From: Pedobacter sp. Leaf41
GTDB lineage: Bacteria > Bacteroidota > Bacteroidia > Sphingobacteriales > Sphingobacteriaceae
Direction: 5' to 3'
Length of the DNA stretch: 64,000 bases
NCBI RefSeq assembly: GCF_001422545.1
Contig: NZ_LMLE01000001.1
Span: 1,176,127 to 1,240,126, forward strand
A program made the translations under genes and the position numbers. Below are positions 16,400-24,847 of this stretch, piece after piece (positions within the stretch are counted from its first letter, which is position 1; each line of letters begins with the position of its first letter). The notes under the pieces are model-generated. The model ran no database searches. It saw nothing but the letters and a program-made list of their open reading frames with translations, and was not told the origin of the DNA.

Positions 16400-17203
16400 T
16401 TAAAATGAATAGCCTAGTGTAATCTTACCAGAGTTGTTCATTAAATTGGTTCCTGAACCTAAAATTCCGTAAGCATTTTTAATCTTGATAAAAAACGACA
16501 AGTCAGTTGCTAAGCCCGTAATTTTATCTTCGCTATAATTAATGTTATTTCTTAAATCAATAGTGCTACCTACAAATAGACGGAAACCATATTGTCTATC
16601 GGTATTTTTACGGCCAGACCAAATAATTTCTGTTGAACCACCCGTTGTAAAAAGTGCAGTTTTATCAGAAGCTATCGATAATGGATCGTTTTTACTTCGC
16701 ACATCTTTTCTGAATGAAGCATAGCTACCAGCCTCATAAACAAAAGCACTTTCCCAATTCAAAATCCGAAATTCTGTATTTCCAGATTTTTCGGCTATTC
16801 CAATTGATGTGCGTAAACCGAAACCATAAAATCCTTGATCATGATACGCTTCGATAATCTTTCTTTGAGTGTTTTCGTAACCTCTGGAGGTGCCTCCAAA
16901 ATATCCGAACCCGCCGTAGGCAAAATTGAAATTCTTAACTACGTGAGACCGATTGTAGTTAATGTAACCCATAGCCATGTCTCCAACATTATAAGGCAGA
17001 CTGTTGTTGGCGAAACTAGCACTAACGTAATTTTTTACTTTAACACTATCTTCCATCATCGGTTTTGGAAGGTAGGACATGTGGTTTGAACTAGCAGGAG
17101 GGGTATAAAAAACCGGCAGATTATTTACAACAACGCCACATGAAGATAATAGTATGGTTGAAAATATCGCAATAAAAATTATGGGATGTTTAGAGAGCTT
17201 CAT
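16400..17203 (-). CDS. Lipoprotein, probable outer-membrane beta-barrel
   Basis: 267 aa with lipobox LLSSC (Cys22). The body contains alternating strands, many Gly, Tyr and Phe residues and a terminal ITLGYSF, which suggests a small outer-membrane barrel of unknown role. Its overall design is like the 244-aa lipoprotein at 59387-60121 (lipobox, NNLPVFYTPP-like N-terminal segment, barrel-type C terminus), so the two may be distant paralogues. No domain name was recognised. Confidence 0.7.
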   Translation of the reverse strand: MKLSKHPIIFIAIFSTILLSSCGVVVNNLPVFYTPPASSNHMSYLPKPMMEDSVKVKNYVSASFANNSLPYNVGDMAMGYINYNRSHVVKNFNFAYGGFGYFGGTSRGYENTQRKIIEAYHDQGFYGFGLRTSIGIAEKSGNTEFRILNWESAFVYEAGSYASFRKDVRSKNDPLSIASDKTALFTTGGSTEIIWSGRKNTDRQYGFRLFVGSTIDLRNNINYSEDKITGLATDLSFFIKIKNAYGILGSGTNLMNNSGKITLGYSF

Positions 17204-17253
17204 AATTAGATTGAAGAGGGTTAATATGTATTTACAATTTATAAATTTTAGTT

Positions 17254-17634
17254 TTATTCATCAAAAAAATCAACTAATCCGCCGATAAAATATTCTTCAA
17301 TTCCTTCTGTGAAATCTTTATAATCTTCTTCTGGGATGTTTGTTTGTTTAAATTCCAACGAAGTTCCCTTTTTATCTTCGTGAAGTTTAATCGTGACGAT
17401 TGAAGGTTCGGCATCTTCACCGAAGTACCATTGCTGCACAATTTTTTTGTTTGGCTCAAACTCAAGGTTTTTTCCCACGATGTCGCCATCCCAAAATGAA
17501 AATTCCGTATCGGGCTTTTCTTCGAATTCAACTTCCGCACCCGTCCACAGTTTGATGCTAATATCTTTTGTAAGTGCTAAATAAACCTCTTCAGGTGAAG
17601 CGGGGATGTAAGTGTATTTTTTGTAATCTCTCAT
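17254..17634 (-). CDS. SRPBCC/AHSA1-type START-like domain protein
   Basis: 126 aa covering a single SRPBCC fold: the IPASPEEVYLALT opening helix, SFWDGDIVGKNLEFEPNKKI strands, QQWYFG, and a C-terminal helix YFIGGLVDFF. Proteins of this family bind hydrophobic ligands or help chaperones (Aha1-like); the ligand here is unknown. It is 22 bp from the end of the acyl-CoA dehydrogenase gene on the same strand, so the two probably share a transcript. Confidence 0.8.
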   Translation of the reverse strand: MRDYKKYTYIPASPEEVYLALTKDISIKLWTGAEVEFEEKPDTEFSFWDGDIVGKNLEFEPNKKIVQQWYFGEDAEPSIVTIKLHEDKKGTSLEFKQTNIPEEDYKDFTEGIEEYFIGGLVDFFDE

Positions 17635-17656
17635 TAACTTATATTTTGTATCTGCA

Positions 17657-18847
17657 TTATTTAAAAGCGTTCAGTCCTGTTACATCCATACCTGTAATTA
17701 ATAAATGGATATCATGCGTTCCTTCATAGGTTACTACCGATTCCAGATTCATCATGTGGCGCATGATAGAATATTCTCCTGTAATACCCATTCCTCCAAG
17801 CATCTGACGAGCATTTCTAGCAATATCTAATGCAATCTCTACACTATTTCTTTTTGCCATTGATATTTGTTCGGCTGTTGCTCTGTTTTCACTTTTAAGC
17901 ACACCTAAACGCCACACTAAAAGCTGCCCTTTAGTAATCTCCGTAACCATTTCGGCTAGTTTTTTCTGCTGCAATTGAAAACCTCCAATTGGTTTTCCAA
18001 ACTGAATTCTTTCCTTCGAATAACGAAGGGCTGTATCATAACAATCCATTGCTGCCCCTAAGGCACCCCAGGCAATACCATAACGTGCTTGATTTAAGCA
18101 ACCTAGCGGACCTTTCAAGCCACTTATTTCTGGAAAAACATTTTCTTTTGGAATTTGGACATTATCAAAAACCAACTCGCCAGTAGCTGAAGCTCTCAAG
18201 CTCCATTTGTTGTGTGTTTCAGGAGTAGAAAATCCATCCATTCCACGTTCTACAACCATGCCTCGAATTTTACCAGATTCATCTTTTGCCCAAACCACAG
18301 CGATATCGGCAAAAGGAGCATTGCTGATCCACATCTTGGCACCATTCAAAATGTAGTGAGATCCTGCATCTTTAATATTGGTAACCATGCCTCCAGGATT
18401 TGATCCGTGATCAGGCTCTGTCAAACCAAAACATCCCATCATTTCGCCACTGGCTAATTTTGGTAAATATTTTTTTCGTTGCTCTTCACTTCCATAGGCA
18501 TAAATAGGATACATCACCAGCGATCCTTGAACAGATGCGGTAGAACGGATTCCGGAATCACCGCGTTCGATCTCCTGCATCAAAATTCCATATGCGGTAT
18601 AATCCAATCCAGCGCCGCCATATTCTACCGGAATTGTTGGCCCGAAAGCTCCTATATCAGCCAATCCTTTTATTAAATGCTTCGGAAATTCTGCCTTTTG
18701 AGCGTAATCTTCTATAATTGGGCTCACTTCCTTCTTAACCCATTCTCTAGCCGACGCTCTAATCAGTTTGTGCTCATCAGTAAGCAACTCATCTAATAGA
18801 TAATAATCTGGAGCCTCATAAAGGTCTTTGTTCGACGATATACTCAT
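17657..18847 (-). CDS. Acyl-CoA dehydrogenase, glutaryl-CoA dehydrogenase-like
   Basis: FAD enzyme that oxidises an acyl-CoA thioester. At 396 aa it has the FAD/substrate motifs GCFGLTEPDHGSNPGG and WISNAPFADIAVVWA, and the catalytic glutamate in YEGTHDIHLLITG (Glu375). This last motif and the N-terminal LLTDEHKLIRASARE segment point to the GcdH subgroup, which also decarboxylates. Substrate specificity cannot be proved from sequence. A TACCTTTG promoter element sits 38 bp upstream, back to back with the folB promoter. Confidence 0.9.
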   Translation of the reverse strand: MSISSNKDLYEAPDYYLLDELLTDEHKLIRASAREWVKKEVSPIIEDYAQKAEFPKHLIKGLADIGAFGPTIPVEYGGAGLDYTAYGILMQEIERGDSGIRSTASVQGSLVMYPIYAYGSEEQRKKYLPKLASGEMMGCFGLTEPDHGSNPGGMVTNIKDAGSHYILNGAKMWISNAPFADIAVVWAKDESGKIRGMVVERGMDGFSTPETHNKWSLRASATGELVFDNVQIPKENVFPEISGLKGPLGCLNQARYGIAWGALGAAMDCYDTALRYSKERIQFGKPIGGFQLQQKKLAEMVTEITKGQLLVWRLGVLKSENRATAEQISMAKRNSVEIALDIARNARQMLGGMGITGEYSIMRHMMNLESVVTYEGTHDIHLLITGMDVTGLNAFK

Positions 18848-18885
18848 TTGAAATTCTATTATTTGGTTAAGAAATCCGTTTATTT

Positions 18886-18893
18886 CAAAGGTA
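18886..18893 (-). promoter_or_regulatory. Putative -7 element (TACCTTTG)
   Basis: Exact TAnnTTTG match on the minus strand, 38 bp upstream of the acyl-CoA dehydrogenase start. Part of a compact divergent promoter region. Confidence 0.45.
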
Positions 18894-18934
18894 ACAATTT
18901 ACCGCAAGGGGCATTATATTCCTGAATAAAAAAT

Positions 18935-18942
18935 TAATTTTG
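18935..18942 (+). promoter_or_regulatory. Putative -7 element (TAATTTTG) of folB
   Basis: Exact TAnnTTTG match 22 bp before the folB ATG, predicting a leader of roughly 15 nt. Confidence 0.5.
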
Positions 18943-18964
18943 CTACACACAGAAACACACCTAT

Positions 18965-19336
18965 ATGAATCATTTCAAACAAACCGTAGCATTAAAGGAA
19001 GTTAGTTGTTTTGCATTGCATGGCTGGTATCCGGAAGAACAACTAATTGGAAATCATTTTATTATTGATCTTGAAACTAAATTTACTCCATTAGTTATCG
19101 ATGATGAGCTTTCCAACACCGTTAATTACGAAGATTTGAATACCATTATATTGTATGAGATGAAGAAGACTCAAAAGCTCTTAGAAACAGTTTTAAATAA
19201 CATCATATTAAAAGTAATCAAGCTTTATCCTTTTGTTGAAACTATAAACGTGAGTATCAGAAAACTTAATCCACCAATGGAAGGGCAAATTGGGCATTCA
19301 TTTGTAAAGCTGACTTACAATGCATCAGCTCAGTAA
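18965..19336 (+). CDS. folB: Dihydroneopterin aldolase
   Basis: Folate-pathway enzyme that cleaves dihydroneopterin to 6-hydroxymethyl-dihydropterin and glycolaldehyde. 123 aa, normal length. It begins VALKEVSCFALHGWYPEE (the conserved HG-W/F-Y-E block), contains TVNYEDLNTIIL with the substrate-binding YED, and ends with the SIRKLNPPMEG strand typical of FolB. It is monocistronic: a hairpin lies about 55 bp downstream. Confidence 0.9.
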   Translation: MNHFKQTVALKEVSCFALHGWYPEEQLIGNHFIIDLETKFTPLVIDDELSNTVNYEDLNTIILYEMKKTQKLLETVLNNIILKVIKLYPFVETINVSIRKLNPPMEGQIGHSFVKLTYNASAQ

Positions 19337-19390
19337 CATGGTTAAATCATTTTTGGTGCTAGTCTATTAAGCTAGCTGCAAAAAAAGTTA

Positions 19391-19411
19391 GGCTATCCAT
19401 CGCGGATAGCC
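19391..19411. terminator. Hairpin GGCTATCC-atcgc-GGATAGCC
   Basis: An 8-bp perfect stem extendable by GTTAG/CTAAC. On the minus strand it is followed by TAACTTTTTT, a good intrinsic terminator for the tRNA-like transcript. On the plus strand only TTTG follows, so it is a weaker terminator for folB. Confidence 0.6.
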
Positions 19412-19451
19412 TTTGCTAACAACAAAACAAATATAAGATAACCAAATCTTG

Positions 19452-19495
19452 CCTGATTGAGCAGAATCAGGTTTAAGTGCTATGAGATACACTTA
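19452..19495. other. Two further hairpins beside the tRNA-like element
   Basis: CCTGATT/AATCAGG (19452-19458 with 19465-19471, 6-nt loop) and TAAGTG/CACTTA (19474-19479 with 19490-19495). They lie in a row between the terminator hairpin and the tRNA-like element, and suggest a structured RNA on the minus strand. Confidence 0.4.
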
Positions 19496-19497
19496 TC

Positions 19498-19567
19498 TTC
19501 CTAGTGTTGGATTCGAACCAACATTTTAAAGTTTATAAAACCTCAACCTTCCTATCGGTAAACTGGA
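19498..19567 (-). tRNA. tRNA-like element, degenerate or divergent (loop UUUAUAA)
   Basis: On the minus strand there is a perfect T-arm: GTTGG stem, TTCGAAT loop, CCAAC. It is followed by ACTAGGA, which pairs imperfectly with a 5' TCCAGT. A possible anticodon arm GAGGT/ACTTT carries loop TTTATAA (anticodon UAU), and a 3-bp D-stem ACC/GGT holds a GG-containing loop. The total is 70 nt, one base short in the acceptor stem and one at position 26. No CCA is encoded. It may be a tRNA pseudogene or a fast-evolving tRNA. A minus-strand terminator lies 86 nt downstream. Confidence 0.35.
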
Positions 19568-20063
19568 CAATTTTGTTAAACCGGTTTTAAGGATAAAAAA
19601 TCTTTCATTACAATAATCTCTTCACGATTAATTTTATCTTCATCCCTTATCTGTTTAGTATCGACTACCGTAATTTCGGTATGATATCTAAAATTTGGAT
19701 AGTCGCTGATTCAGGGATATTGAAAATATCTTGACATATTCTTTGCCTTTAATAGTTTAACATATTTTAGTTATCAATTCAATGTTCAACAAATATATAA
19801 ATAAGTATATAATATCTATGGATTTAGTAGTTAATTTATTGTGTAATCTGATAACCTTTTGATATATAATAATTTAATTTATTTATTTCTATGATTTATT
19901 GGGTTTTATCATATTCAAATTGAAAGAAAAGATTCCATTTTTAATCTTAAAGCCATAGCTTACAGGGCGGAATTAGCTTTACATATACTAAAGCCTGAAT
20001 TCAATTTCTCAAAAGCTAATTATTTTAAGGATATTTGCATTTTCAAATATTAAAACGATAAGC

Positions 20064-21362
20064 GTGTCATTAGAAAAATTAAAGCTTAGTAAGCCACTTG
20101 TTGCAGCCATGACTGATGCAGGATTTTTAACTCCAAAAGAGATTCAAATCAGAACCATGAGCAGAATTTTAGGTGGACAAGATGTTATTGCGATAGCACC
20201 AGAAGGAGCAGGGAAAACAACAACTTATGTTTTAGCTACCTTAATGAAGTTGAAATATGCTTTCGAAGAAGCGCCAAGAGCTTTAATTTTGGTCCCAGAT
20301 GCAGAACATGTTGATCATGTGTTGGAACAATTCAAGTTATTGAACCGAAATAATACGTTCAGAATTCTTGGAATTGACAGTCGTGGGGCTGTTGAAACAC
20401 AAATGAATGAGATTACCGATGGTTGCGATATTATTGTTGCTGTGCCAGACAGGGCTCGTGCCTTATATTTGAAACTTGCCCTAAACACCAATAAAATTCA
20501 ATTATTTATTGTAGATAATGCCGAACTGATTGTTAAAAAGGGATTACAGCTTCCTGTAGTTGAATTGGCAAACAGTGCTTATAAATCTCAGCATGTTGTT
20601 TTTACAGAAGTATTTCACGAGAAATTGAATCATATGATTTCTCCTTTTATGAAAGATTCGGCAACAACCATCGAGGTTGATGAAATTGGTGAGCAACAAG
20701 CAGAAGTTTATCCGCAGATGTTATACCAGGTCCCAAACTTCCGCACCAAGTTGAACTTGTTAACACTCTTGTTAAATGATACGGAGTTTTTTGATAAAGT
20801 AGTGGTGTTTGTAAATACCAGATTAACAGCCCAAACGGTTTATAAAAACTTCAATAATCCAAAAGAAGGCGAAATTAGTATTTACCGTTCTTTGTTTTTT
20901 GATGACAAAGGTTACGATGACATTGAAGACTTTAAGGAAAATCCTGATGCGAGAGTTCTTATTGTCGCTAACGAGAATCTAGGGGAGCTAGATATTCAGG
21001 GAATTCCATTTATCCTTCATTTAGAATTGCCTGAGCAAAAGGAAACATTAATTCAGCGTATTGTTAAAACAGGAGAAGAGGAAGTGGTTGCGATTACATT
21101 TTCTACTGATATAGAACTCGTTGAGATTAAGAAGATTGAACAAGCCATTGGACAGCGGATGGATGTTATGGAGCTCCCTGAAGATCTAAAAATAATGGAT
21201 GCAACCGCAAAACCAAAGAAAAAGAAAAAAGAGGAAGAAGAGGATGTTACCGAACGTGGTGCCGCATTCCATGAGAAAAAAGCAAGCAATTTAAAGAATT
21301 ACAATTACAGTGCGGGTACGAAGGCCAAAATGACTTATAAGAATAAAAAAGGTTTATCTTAA
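20064..21362 (+). CDS. DEAD-box helicase-like protein with degenerate motifs
   Basis: 432 aa with the two-RecA layout of DEAD-box RNA helicases, but key motifs are altered. Walker A is intact (APEGAGKTT, Lys51) and a Q-motif-like FLTPKEIQ is present. Motif II reads DNAE (residues 151-154) instead of DEAD, so the catalytic Glu is Asn. SAT is replaced by FTE near 181. The motif VI region is QRIVKTG (331-337) instead of HRIGRTGR, losing the arginine finger. The C-terminal 45 residues are Lys-rich, suited to RNA binding. Start is GTG at 20064. It may bind ATP or RNA without unwinding; real helicase activity is doubtful. Confidence 0.8.
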   Translation: MSLEKLKLSKPLVAAMTDAGFLTPKEIQIRTMSRILGGQDVIAIAPEGAGKTTTYVLATLMKLKYAFEEAPRALILVPDAEHVDHVLEQFKLLNRNNTFRILGIDSRGAVETQMNEITDGCDIIVAVPDRARALYLKLALNTNKIQLFIVDNAELIVKKGLQLPVVELANSAYKSQHVVFTEVFHEKLNHMISPFMKDSATTIEVDEIGEQQAEVYPQMLYQVPNFRTKLNLLTLLLNDTEFFDKVVVFVNTRLTAQTVYKNFNNPKEGEISIYRSLFFDDKGYDDIEDFKENPDARVLIVANENLGELDIQGIPFILHLELPEQKETLIQRIVKTGEEEVVAITFSTDIELVEIKKIEQAIGQRMDVMELPEDLKIMDATAKPKKKKKEEEEDVTERGAAFHEKKASNLKNYNYSAGTKAKMTYKNKKGLS

Positions 21363-21369
21363 TTGTAAA

Positions 21370-21434
21370 TCCCCATTGCCAGAGATCTGGCGCCCATGTT
21401 ATGATATAGATTGCTTCGTGCCTCTCATTGAAGA
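21370..21434. repeat. Decayed REP-like repeat, CATTGC family
   Basis: Left part CCCATTGCCAGAGATCTGGC and right part GATTGCTTCGTGCCTCTCAT resemble the arms of the intact copy at 16066-16130 but carry several mismatches. Confidence 0.45.
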
Positions 21435-21447
21435 AAATTTTAAACGC

Positions 21448-21478
21448 AAAAAGCCCCGATTTTCATCGGGGCTTTTTT
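21448..21478. terminator. Strong bidirectional intrinsic terminator
   Basis: AAAAAGCCCCGAT, TTTC loop, ATCGGGGCTTTTTT: a GC-rich stem with A-tract and T-tract on either side. It serves the converging helicase-like and OmpA-family genes. Confidence 0.9.
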
Positions 21479-21496
21479 ATATTATTTTACTATTGA

Positions 21497-22777
21497 CTAG
21501 TATAATGTAAATTCTACACGACGGTTTTCTTGACGACCCGCTGCAGTTTTGTTTGTTGAAATTGGTTGATCAGGTCCGTAACCAGTAGCTTCAATTCTTG
21601 ATGCGTTAGCACCTTGAGATACTAAATAAGCTTTCACTGATTCTGCTCTTTCTTTAGATAAACGTAAGTTTAACTCTCTTCCACCAGTGTTATCTGTGTG
21701 ACCAGCTAATTTTAAGCTAAAGTTTTTCTCTACTAATAAACCAGCAACTCTGTTTAATGAAGCATAAGATTTAGAACGGATAGTAGATTTACCTAAATCA
21801 AACTCTAAGTTTGAAATTGCATCTTTAACAACTTTACGATCTTCTTCAGTAATTACTTTAGTTTCTCTGATAATTTCGCGTTGAACTTTGATTGGGCAGC
21901 CAGAACCATCAACTACAGTACCTGTTGGTGTTCCTGGACATTTATCAAATTTGTTTGCTACACCATCATTATCGTCATCAGCTAAATCTTTAGCATATTG
22001 CTCTCTATCTCTGGCAGCATTTTGTTCTGCTGTAGATAATGCTCTTCTTAATTCAGCACTTTCTTCTGCACTTTGCTTACGTAAATCGGCAACAGCACTA
22101 TAGTTTTGCAATTGAGAATTTTCTTTGTTTCCTAAAGCAAACTCTAAACCTGCGTGAGCGTAAGAGAATCTGCTTTCGTTGTAAGCACTTTTAACTGTTG
22201 GTGAAGATTTGATAAAATTGATATCATAACCTAAATCGATGTTAATACCTTTAGCAACACCTAATTTAAATCCAACTCCTGTTGGGATAAACCAGCCTTC
22301 TCTATCAGCAAAAACTTCTGTAGTTCCAAGTTGCGAATCAGATGACATATAACCAGCACCAGCTTTTACGTATGGAATTAAAACTGCATTTTCAGTATTT
22401 AAACTAAAGTTTGCAATGTTTAAAACTGCTGTTAATGATCCAGACCAGTTAATGCTATTTTTCTGCTCTAAGTTTCCGAAAGCGTTAGCTGTTTTAACCT
22501 CGCCACGTAAGAAATCTGCTTGCAAGCCTAAAGCTGGCAAAATTTGTTTCTTAACAAATGCACCATAACCAATACTTTTAAATTCTCTTGCATCTACGCT
22601 TCCGCCACCTAAGAAAGTGTTTTGGCTTAAGATACCACCATGAGCACCAACGCTCCAGGTTCTTAATGATTGTTTACCGAATCTACTGGTTGTAGTTGGC
22701 GTTTCTTGTGCAAATAATTGTGATGATAATCCTAATAAGGCAACCAACATTGTTGATTTTGTAATTCTCGAATTCAT
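21497..22777 (-). CDS. OmpA-family outer-membrane protein
   Basis: 426 aa. After a signal peptide ending near LFAQ, residues 30-215 form an eight-strand-type barrel. A short helical linker follows, then one thrombospondin type 3 calcium-binding repeat (DDDNDGVANKFDKCPGTP). The last 110 residues are the OmpA/MotB peptidoglycan-binding domain (LAGHTDNTGGRELNLRLSKERA, with NRRVEF). It anchors the outer membrane to peptidoglycan. It is probably highly expressed: monocistronic, with a strong terminator and a 250-bp upstream region. Confidence 0.93.
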   Translation of the reverse strand: MNSRITKSTMLVALLGLSSQLFAQETPTTTSRFGKQSLRTWSVGAHGGILSQNTFLGGGSVDAREFKSIGYGAFVKKQILPALGLQADFLRGEVKTANAFGNLEQKNSINWSGSLTAVLNIANFSLNTENAVLIPYVKAGAGYMSSDSQLGTTEVFADREGWFIPTGVGFKLGVAKGINIDLGYDINFIKSSPTVKSAYNESRFSYAHAGLEFALGNKENSQLQNYSAVADLRKQSAEESAELRRALSTAEQNAARDREQYAKDLADDDNDGVANKFDKCPGTPTGTVVDGSGCPIKVQREIIRETKVITEEDRKVVKDAISNLEFDLGKSTIRSKSYASLNRVAGLLVEKNFSLKLAGHTDNTGGRELNLRLSKERAESVKAYLVSQGANASRIEATGYGPDQPISTNKTAAGRQENRRVEFTLY

Positions 22778-23029
22778 TTTTGTTAATTTATAAATAATAG
22801 TCTCTTAACAGTTTTTTTATAATACTGTTTGGTTGCCTATAAGAAAAAACCTTGCCAAAAAATGGAAAATAAATCCAACGATCATTAGATCAGCTCATTA
22901 TGATCGATAAAATAATTCACAAAAATGTTACCTAATAGCCCTTAGCAGGTTAAAAACTGTCTATAATTGTATACAAAGATTAGATTTTGATTAAAAATTG
23001 ACTTCGCCAGCCCATGGCTCCAGCAAATT

Positions 23030-23560
23030 TTATAGTCTTAACTTCGCAAAGAAGTCCCAAAATACAATGCCGGCAGAAATTACAATATTAAAAGAGTGTT
23101 TGGTTCCAAACTGAGGAATTTCGATACATTCATCAATGCTAGCCATCACTTCATCACTCACGCCATCAACTTCATTACCGAAAATTAGAGCGTATTTTTT
23201 ATTGGAATCTGGCTGAAACGTATTTAGCATGGTACTATTTTCTGCCTGCTCGATGGCAACAATTTCATAATCTTCGATACGTAATGCATTGATGGCAGAT
23301 AAAGTGTCAGGATAATAAATCCATTCTACAGATTGTGTTGCGCCTAAAGCAGTTTTTTCGATTTCACGATGTGGAGGCTGCGCCGTAATTCCGCACAAAA
23401 CAACCTTTTCCAGTGCAAAACCATCTGCTGTACGAAAAACAGAACCGACATTATGCATGCTACGAACATTATCTAAAACCACCACGACTGGAAGTTTCTC
23501 TTGCGCTTTAAACGCGATTATATCTGGACGATTGAGTTCGTCTAATTTTAATTTTTTCAT
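23030..23560 (-). CDS. TrmH/SpoU-family RNA 2'-O-methyltransferase
   Basis: SAM-dependent ribose methyltransferase of the SPOUT superfamily, 176 aa. The three knot motifs are present: NVRSMHNVGSVFRTADG, IFGNEVDGVSDE, and IPQFGTKHSFNIVISAGI. It lacks the extra N-terminal domain of rRNA methylases such as RlmB, so tRNA is a likely target, but the site is not determined. It lies 62 bp before the galactokinase gene on the same strand; a shared function is not implied. Confidence 0.88.
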   Translation of the reverse strand: MKKLKLDELNRPDIIAFKAQEKLPVVVVLDNVRSMHNVGSVFRTADGFALEKVVLCGITAQPPHREIEKTALGATQSVEWIYYPDTLSAINALRIEDYEIVAIEQAENSTMLNTFQPDSNKKYALIFGNEVDGVSDEVMASIDECIEIPQFGTKHSFNIVISAGIVFWDFFAKLRL

Positions 23561-23622
23561 TGTATTAACCGCAAATTTGCAGTTTATCTAAAAGATTATC
23601 GTTATTGACTTTGTTAAATATT

Positions 23623-24774
23623 TCAAAGCCTTGTGGGCCCATCTCCAATCTCACTGATGTAAATCGCTGCAGGATAGCCGATTTTACCCACATAATACGC
23701 TGTTAAATGTTTGGCAAAATCTTCTTCGTAACCTCTTTCAAGCAAAGCGATGGCGCAACCTCCAAAGCCAGCGCCAGTCATTCGGGCACCAATTACATGA
23801 TCGTAAGTCAAACAAAAATCAACAACTGCATCCAATTCATCTCCGCTAACCTCGTAAAGCTCCTTCAATGATTTATGCGATGCATACATCAAACGGCCGA
23901 ATTCTTCTAAATTGCCGTTATTAAGTGCTTTAGCCGCAAGATGAACGCGGTCGTTTTCCTTTACTACATGTGTAGCTCTGTTCAGAATTGTTTCATCATG
24001 AATCAAATGACTATGCAACGCAAACTTCTCTGCGTTTAGTTCACACAAATTGTGAAGTGTAATTTCCTCATTCAACAATCTTAAAGCTTCCTGGCATTCT
24101 GCAACACGTTCATTATATTTAGAATCAGCCAATTCTCGGGGCTTATTTGTATTGATAATGGCTAAAGAATATTTACCTAAGGCAACATCAACCATTTTGT
24201 ATTTCAGCGTTTCGCAATCAAGTACAATGGCTTTATCTTTTTCACCAACTGCTACTGCAAACTGATCCATAATTCCAGAGTTCAAACCGATAAAATCATT
24301 TTCAACCTTTTTGGCAATTTTGACTAGCTCCAGTTTATCATAGCCCAAATTCAAGTAATCGTTCAATGCAAATGCCGTAGCAATTTCAATTGATGCTGAA
24401 GAAGATAGGCCGGATCCGATTGGAATGTTACCGAAAAACAGAAAATCAAATCCATTGATTTCTTTACCATCCTTTAAAAACTCATTGATTATTCCAATAG
24501 GGTAGTTGGCCCATAAACTGCCGTTTTTATTATGGATCTTATTGCTCTCTACCTCAACCCGAGTTTCAAAATTTAAACTTTTAAACCTGAATTTGCCATC
24601 GTTATTTGAGGCAATAGCAACCCAAGTTCCTAATGTGATGGCGCAAGGCATTACTAGTCCACCATTATAATCTATATGCTCGCCAATCAGGTTGATCCTT
24701 CCAGGAGTGAAGTAAACTGCATCAGAATTACGATTATAATTTGCTAAAAAATTTTGCTCAAGTTCGATTTTCAT
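23623..24774 (-). CDS. galK: Galactokinase
   Basis: Phosphorylates galactose to galactose 1-phosphate (Leloir pathway). GHMP kinase of 383 aa from ATG 24774. The galactokinase signature PGRINLIGEHIDYNGG, the phosphate loop GSGLSSSASIE and the C-terminal MTGAGFGGCAIAL motif are all present. The frame is open back to 24828, but that extension would overlap the divergent galM region and lacks family similarity. It is divergent from galM; the shared 73-bp region has two palindromes. galT and galE are not in the window. Confidence 0.93.
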   Translation of the reverse strand: MKIELEQNFLANYNRNSDAVYFTPGRINLIGEHIDYNGGLVMPCAITLGTWVAIASNNDGKFRFKSLNFETRVEVESNKIHNKNGSLWANYPIGIINEFLKDGKEINGFDFLFFGNIPIGSGLSSSASIEIATAFALNDYLNLGYDKLELVKIAKKVENDFIGLNSGIMDQFAVAVGEKDKAIVLDCETLKYKMVDVALGKYSLAIINTNKPRELADSKYNERVAECQEALRLLNEEITLHNLCELNAEKFALHSHLIHDETILNRATHVVKENDRVHLAAKALNNGNLEEFGRLMYASHKSLKELYEVSGDELDAVVDFCLTYDHVIGARMTGAGFGGCAIALLERGYEEDFAKHLTAYYVGKIGYPAAIYISEIGDGPTRL

Positions 24775-24795
24775 TTGGTTAAAAATATTTATAAA

Positions 24796-24829
24796 AGCAT
24801 TAATAATGCTATGTTTGTTACGAAACAAA
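24796..24829. promoter_or_regulatory. Divergent gal promoter with two operator-like palindromes
   Basis: AGCATTA-A-TAATGCT (24796-24810) is a perfect 7-1-7 inverted repeat that ends on the galM -7 element TATGTTTG (24810-24817). A second palindrome, TTTGTT-ACGA-AACAAA (24814-24829), overlaps that element and the GATTTTTG element of galK on the minus strand (24826-24833). A bound regulator could control both genes. Confidence 0.5.
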
Positions 24830-24847
24830 AATCCTAAGTTACAATTT

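Larger units (their letters stand above)
19337..20063. other. Long AT-rich intergenic region with hairpins
   Basis: No supported protein gene. Between 19391 and 19567 it holds three hairpins and a tRNA-like element, described separately. From about 19600 to 20040 it is AT-rich with stop codons in all frames. A GATATTTG sequence at 20029-20036 may be the -7 element of the helicase-like gene starting at 20064. Confidence 0.5.
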
